Assembly: GCA_958439155.1 (NCBI GenBank)
Contig: CAUBUJ010000072.1
Location: forward strand, 1-8,147
Length of the DNA stretch: 8,147 nucleotides
Direction: 5' to 3'
DNA from: an uncultured Veillonellaceae bacterium
GTDB taxonomy: Bacteria > Bacillota > Negativicutes > Veillonellales > Dialisteraceae
Shown: positions 4,646 through 8,147 of the stretch, one piece after another
How positions within the stretch are numbered: position 1 is the stretch's first letter
How the letters are laid out: each line of letters opens with the position of its first letter
Made by a program: the position numbers and the translations under genes
Notes under the pieces: model-generated
The model's database searches: none
Seen by the model: only the letters and a program-made list of their open reading frames with translations
Told to the model about the DNA's origin: nothing

Positions 4646-4698
4646 AGAAACAAATGATCTGTAAATCTTCGTTTCCGCAGGAAGAGCTTCTATAGCTA

Positions 4699-4707
4699 TG
4701 GTATAAG
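4699..4707 (+). promoter_or_regulatory. Second candidate extended -10 promoter (TGGTATAAG)
   Basis: TG-G-TATAAG could start transcription near 4714, about 10 bases before the 11-bp repeat array. Again the -35 region is weak. If this promoter is used, the array lies just downstream of the start site, where a bound protein would block polymerase. Confidence 0.35.
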
Positions 4708-4724
4708 ATGCAGGCTTTCCTGTC

Positions 4725-4768
4725 GTTATGATGGAGTTATGGACATGTTATGGAAAAGTTATGATTGA
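4725..4768 (+). promoter_or_regulatory. Four tandem 11-bp repeats (GTTATGRNNNA) before the ABC-3C operon
   Basis: GTTATG begins at 4725, 4736, 4747 and 4758, exactly 11 bases apart each time, and the array ends 3 bases before the ribosome binding site GGAGG (4772-4776). A spacing of about one helical turn puts all four copies on the same face of DNA, which fits an iteron-type operator. It could also be bound as repeated GUUAUG in the leader RNA. Confidence 0.75.
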
Positions 4769-4780
4769 ACCGGAGGTGCT

Positions 4781-5764
4781 ATGGCTGGACTCACTTTTTC
4801 TTCTCTTCTCCGGGCCTGTCAGGAGGCGCTCAACATTCCCAATCAGGAAGAAACGGTGTCTTTCTTTTACCGCGCTGTCACAGAGGCTCTTCCTGATTCG
4901 GAAACATCCAATAATGGAAAATATGGAAAACCAGTTCTCACAAAAAGCACAGCTTCCCTGATTTGCGCCGGATCACAGGAGATGCACCAATTCATCCGGG
5001 ACAGGATCAGCGATGCCCGGGCTGCCCAATATATGCCGGGCTATTTCAAAAAACGCTGCGTCAATCTTTCCATGGACAAAATCGACCGATTCATGGCGCA
5101 GATGAAATATTGCATACAGACCGATCCTGTGATAGACGAAGAAAAGAAGGAAGATCTGCTGTGCCATATGGAAATGGATTCTTTTCCCATTCTGGTGATG
5201 CACCTTTTCCAATACACCGCTGCCCGGCCAGGGAAAAAAAGAGAAGGCCTGCAAGTCCTTCCTCCCCGCAGACCTTCCCATGTTCCTTCACGGGCAGAAC
5301 TTCCTCCCCTGCAGCCAGGCGAGGAAACATATACCTGTGCTCTCCTCGAAATGTACAGAGAAAACAAGCAGGACCCGCCCATCACGGTAGAAGACATAGA
5401 AAAGGATGACCGCTTCCGCAGCCATTTCCACCAGCAGCGGCGGTATTATTACACCGCCATGGCCGCCTGCGCGCAGATGGAAGAAAGCGACATAGACGGC
5501 CAGTCCTTCTTTGTGATGGCAGAAGAAGAAATATACGATGGAATCATCGACACCTACAACGGCGAATATGCCACAGGATGTGACAGACATCGGGCTGTCA
5601 TGGAACAAAGCGCGAAAATTTCCATGGATGCCTTCGCTGGAAAGGATAATCTTCTCCGTTGTCTCCGGGTCAGTGCCAAGAAAGGCATGATCCATGATTT
5701 AGTGAACCAGGATAAACTTCCAGGATGGGTACATCATGACAAGCAAGACAAACCTTCTATATGA
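4781..5764 (+). CDS. ABC-three-component system protein (helical N-terminal domain plus ABC-3C C-terminal domain)
   Basis: The 327-aa product has three parts. Residues 1-150 are predicted helical by eye (LLRACQEALN, then YMPGYFKKR and LVMHLFQYTA) and resemble an N-terminal domain shared by assorted Bacillota conflict proteins. Residues 151-183 are a proline-rich linker. Residues 185-325 match the ABC-3C C-terminal domain: FHQQRRYYYTA (216-226), EIYDGIID (250-257) and KKGMIHDLVNQ (300-310) followed by W316. In this system type that domain is thought to dock on the partner proteins and carry an effector. No nuclease or other catalytic motif is visible, so the N-terminal domain would be effector or sensor (inference). 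The start has GGAGG 4 bases before the ATG. The 3' end overlaps the next gene by 29 bases. Confidence 0.75.
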   Translation: MAGLTFSSLLRACQEALNIPNQEETVSFFYRAVTEALPDSETSNNGKYGKPVLTKSTASLICAGSQEMHQFIRDRISDARAAQYMPGYFKKRCVNLSMDKIDRFMAQMKYCIQTDPVIDEEKKEDLLCHMEMDSFPILVMHLFQYTAARPGKKREGLQVLPPRRPSHVPSRAELPPLQPGEETYTCALLEMYRENKQDPPITVEDIEKDDRFRSHFHQQRRYYYTAMAACAQMEESDIDGQSFFVMAEEEIYDGIIDTYNGEYATGCDRHRAVMEQSAKISMDAFAGKDNLLRCLRVSAKKGMIHDLVNQDKLPGWVHHDKQDKPSI

Positions 5765-6203
5765 AACCAGCCTCCGCATGCTCCTTCTCCTTTCCCTCCT
5801 GAAGAAGCCGGAAAATGAAATCCGCCTCTCTGCGCTGGACTTCACCGCCTCCTACGGAAAAGAATTCCATATAGGCGATACCAATCTGTCCGGCGATAAT
5901 CCCCTCTGTCTGAGCAATTTCCCTGGAAGGGCCTCCCTCTGCGCCAAAGCGCTGGACAATCTTGAGGAAACAGGATACATCGAAAGAATCCTTATACCGG
6001 AAGGCATCGGTTATATACTGACCCGCTCCGGCAGAGAAGCAGCCCGGACACTGGACCACTCTCCCTATGCATCGCAATATAAAAAAGCTGCGCTCACCGC
6101 AGCCCGTCTTCTTCAGGAAAAAGATGAACTATCCCTCATCCGGCATATATTTCAAAGACCTAAGGACAATCCACCATGCTCCCTTTCTACATCAAAGAAC
6201 TGA
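5736..6203 (+). CDS. ABC-three-component system middle component
   Basis: The 155-aa product fits the small middle component of ABC-3C systems. It has an N-terminal helix rich in leucine (LLYETSLRMLLLLSLL), then LDFTASYGKEFHIGDTNLSGDN (34-55), where family members typically show a D-F...YG...F...NLHG pattern. A winged-helix-like segment follows (AKALDNLEETGYIERI, GIGYILTRSG to ~99), then a Y-A-S-Q-Y helix (111-115). The NLSG here has Ser where I would expect His. Its role is probably to link the ATPase to the effector-bearing protein, known only by comparative genomics as far as I am aware. The ATG lies inside the end of the upstream gene with a weak GGATGG ahead, so translation is likely coupled. 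It overlaps the ATPase gene by 28 bases. Confidence 0.72.
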   Translation: MTSKTNLLYETSLRMLLLLSLLKKPENEIRLSALDFTASYGKEFHIGDTNLSGDNPLCLSNFPGRASLCAKALDNLEETGYIERILIPEGIGYILTRSGREAARTLDHSPYASQYKKAALTAARLLQEKDELSLIRHIFQRPKDNPPCSLSTSKN

Positions 6204-7990
6204 AAGCATCCGGCCCGAACCAGCGCCCGTCAGCCGTCCAATTCCAGCCAGGCGTAAATATCATTTACGGACCATCGGGCTCAGGAAAGACAACCATCTT
6301 AAAATGCATCCGCTATATCCTCTGCAGTGACCGCGTCCCTTTCTCTGCCCCAGGCGGGTACGACATGGTAGAAATGACCATCAAAGACCATACCGGAGAA
6401 GAATACAGAATCCAGAGAAAAATAAAAAGAAACCGGATAACCGGACAATGCCGGGCAGACAAAAAAATTTCCGTCTTCTGCATCGGGAAAGCGCGCCGCT
6501 TCGAATATAAAATAGCAGACTATGAAAAATTTCTTCTTTCCCTCCTGTCCATCAAAAGTCCCGTCTATATCTCTAAGAATGAAGACGGCGATACAGAAGC
6601 CCTTTCCGCCCGCATGATCATGGGACTTTTCTCTCTCTCCGTACAAAACATCGGAACTGACGAAAGCCTGCTCCTGCATCCCCATCTGGAAGTCCATTGT
6701 TCCGTGACAGCCGTCCTCTCGGCGATTCTGCTCATGCTGGAAGGAAGCAGCAGCGGAAACCAGCACCACGTGACAGGCCGGCGAGCTGCGCGGGCTGCCC
6801 ATGACGCAGTCTCCGCCCTGATCAGAAAAGAAAAAAGCACCTGCCTCCGGCAGATCCATCGTCTGGACCGGCTCCTTGCAGAGAGCCCGGTTCCTATGGA
6901 AAATCTCAAAGAGGAAATCGCAGAAACAGCCCGGCAATGGGAAGCAGTCACCGCTTTCATAGCGGAATCCTCCATGATCATCCAGAATCTGCTGAAGGAA
7001 GAGGAAAAAACTGAAGAGGAACTGCACAAAATCTATTACTTCCAACAACAGGCGAAATCCCTTCTTTCTCTCTATCAATCCAAAATCGACCGGCTCTCCT
7101 TCCAGATTCTTCCAGGCAGGGAAGACATCTTTATCCCGCTCCTCCAGAAAACCTGCGGCCAGGAAGGACTTGCCTCTCTTTCCGCAGAAAAAGAGCATCT
7201 GGAAGTCATCATGATTGATGTCTGGAAAGAATACAGGGAATCCCGGCGGATCATTCAGGAACTGACTGAAAAGAAAAGGGCTCTCCAGAAAAAGAAAGAA
7301 TCTCTCCGGAAAAAGATGGAAGGTCCTTTGCGCCGGTCCAGACAAAACCTGTCAGACCAGATCCATCTCTATGAGAAACTTCTCCGCATTGTCCAGAAGA
7401 AACAAGACCTTCTCCAGGAAATGGAACGGTGGCAAAAAAAAGAAAGACAGCCCCTCCTTCCAGATGCACAGGGAAAATGGAACCCCGCCTCGCAATGGGA
7501 AAAACGGGGATTTTCCACATTCAGCCAGATGTTCACGAAGGCCGCTGCGGCATGCAATCCGGAAAACCAGCACGGTACCTATATTGATTTCCTCACCATG
7601 GATCCAATCATACGGAACCAGGCCAAAAAAGACATTAGCTACGGCGCTCTCACCTTCTACAATACCCTTTTCCTTCTGACCCTTGTGAAATACCTCGAAT
7701 ACCACGGCCTGTCCCGCTGCCCCATCCTCACCGTAGACGCGCCCATCACCTCCCTCAGAGAATCAGATGAATCGGCCCAGAGCCTCCAATCCAGTCTCTT
7801 CCGGTACATCATAGACCAATGCGGGGACAACCAGATCATCATTGCGGAAACAAAACTTCCCGCCGGTCTTCCAAGGAGCGCGTTCCACCTCATTTCCTTC
7901 GGCCCTGGAAAAGAAAATCTCCGGCAGGGATTCCTTCTCGATCCCCCTGGAATGGTCCCGCCAAACACACTTTTCCCAGAAAATGAATAA
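6176..7990 (+). CDS. ABC-three-component system ATPase (SMC/DUF3732-like, coiled coil)
   Basis: This 604-aa ATPase of the SMC/RecN/DUF3732 type is the motor or switch of the three-gene system. The start resembles DUF3732: a first strand (FYIKELKASG), then GVNIIYGPSGSGKTT with Walker A at 32-39. Two charged helical stretches (about 241-310 and 335-423) form a short antiparallel coiled coil. The C-terminal lobe has a degenerate signature (ISYGAL, 487-492) and Walker B PILTVDAP with D521. The residue after D521 is Ala, where many ABC proteins have the catalytic Glu. The switch histidine position is probably ETK (558-560). It lacks a hinge domain and is far shorter than true SMC proteins. AAGGA lies 8 bases before the ATG. 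It is last in the operon, and no strong terminator follows its stop. Confidence 0.82.
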   Translation: MLPFYIKELKASGPNQRPSAVQFQPGVNIIYGPSGSGKTTILKCIRYILCSDRVPFSAPGGYDMVEMTIKDHTGEEYRIQRKIKRNRITGQCRADKKISVFCIGKARRFEYKIADYEKFLLSLLSIKSPVYISKNEDGDTEALSARMIMGLFSLSVQNIGTDESLLLHPHLEVHCSVTAVLSAILLMLEGSSSGNQHHVTGRRAARAAHDAVSALIRKEKSTCLRQIHRLDRLLAESPVPMENLKEEIAETARQWEAVTAFIAESSMIIQNLLKEEEKTEEELHKIYYFQQQAKSLLSLYQSKIDRLSFQILPGREDIFIPLLQKTCGQEGLASLSAEKEHLEVIMIDVWKEYRESRRIIQELTEKKRALQKKKESLRKKMEGPLRRSRQNLSDQIHLYEKLLRIVQKKQDLLQEMERWQKKERQPLLPDAQGKWNPASQWEKRGFSTFSQMFTKAAAACNPENQHGTYIDFLTMDPIIRNQAKKDISYGALTFYNTLFLLTLVKYLEYHGLSRCPILTVDAPITSLRESDESAQSLQSSLFRYIIDQCGDNQIIIAETKLPAGLPRSAFHLISFGPGKENLRQGFLLDPPGMVPPNTLFPENE

Positions 7991-8147
7991 ATTTTTCCGC
8001 GGACCCCTTAATTTTTCGCTCCGAGTGGTCTTTATATAGATAGAGGGGTAAAATTCCCGGCAGCGGAATTCCGGTTTTCCCCCTCTCCGGCAGAGACGGA
8101 GGTGCACATCCCGATCAGCCGGCGCGCGCGAAAGAAATATTGGGATC
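7991..8147. other. Right flank after the ABC-3C operon, no callable gene
   Basis: An AT-rich tail with a TCCGCGGA palindrome (7996-8003) follows the ATPase stop, then the right inverted repeat, then a GC-rich stretch. One plus-strand frame is open from 8012 to the end of the window (it reads ...AETEVHIPISRRARKKYWD) but has no supportable start. It could be the beginning of a gene whose remainder lies outside. Confidence 0.4.
8025..8050 (+). repeat. 26-bp inverted repeat, right copy
   Basis: Identical over all 26 bases to the minus strand of 4177-4202. It lies 34 bases after the ATPase stop. No transposase or recombinase gene is encoded between the copies. A clear target duplication is not seen: outside the left copy is AAATG, outside the right copy AAATT. 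Confidence 0.9.

Noticed and set aside
4728..4961. Plus-strand frame starting in the 11-bp repeats
   Set aside because: It is out of frame with the ABC-3C protein, which has the proper GGAGG-ATG start, and it lacks its own ribosome binding site.
6299..7345. Long minus-strand open frame (348 codons) opposite the ATPase gene
   Set aside because: It is antisense to a well-supported ATPase with a Walker A motif. It is rich in F and C in low-complexity runs (mirror of K/E-rich coiled coil), and its start has no ribosome binding site.
4177..8050. Target-site duplication (AAATG/AAATT) outside the inverted repeats
   Set aside because: Only four of five bases match, and short A-rich matches are common, so it does not prove transposition.

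Overview
The window looks like Bacillota DNA, and Negativicutes (a Dialister or Veillonellaceae relative) would fit. The reasons are the small DUF1659 and DUF2922 proteins, strong AGGAGG-type ribosome binding sites and the codon use. This is an inference from family content, since no marker gene is present. There is no rRNA, tRNA, CRISPR array or recognisable transposase or integrase.

Left part (1-4200), minus strand: a sparse row of small genes. In transcription order these are a DUF2922-like protein (3869-4063), a DUF2922 protein (3561-3770), a DUF1659 protein (2571-2798), a 37-aa peptide (1678-1791), a one-helix holin-like protein (1427-1678) and a lysozyme-like muralytic protein (870-1430). 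The last three overlap by a few bases (TGATG, then TTGA) and end at a strong bidirectional hairpin terminator (813-862). They look like a phage-type lysis cassette with no phage structural genes nearby. The spaces between these genes are filled by repeats. There are two copies of a composite repeat of about 550 bp (1846-2378 and 2837-3408), a third partial copy at the left edge, several small hairpins, and degenerate tandem arrays that nearly all have a 7-base period. One stem-loop in the composite repeat (2181-2237 and 3189-3241) keeps its geometry and loop while its stem changes on both sides, which is compensatory covariation.

Middle (4177-4780): a short minus-strand gene (4188-4442) that looks like only the N-terminal part of a small sigma-70-like protein. 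Its last four codons and stop lie in a 26-bp sequence that recurs, perfectly inverted, at 8025-8050. Between it and the next operon lie a terminator, two candidate extended -10 promoters and four tandem 11-bp units beginning GTTATG.

Right part (4781-7990), plus strand: a three-gene operon with overlapping reading frames. It encodes a 327-aa protein with the C-terminal domain typical of ABC-three-component (ABC-3C) conflict systems, a 155-aa middle component, and a 604-aa SMC/DUF3732-like ABC ATPase. This is the clearest candidate for a defence system here. The operon, its upstream 11-bp array and the sigma-like fragment all lie between the two 26-bp inverted repeats, which suggests a movable or invertible cassette. 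The last ~150 bases hold no gene that can be called.
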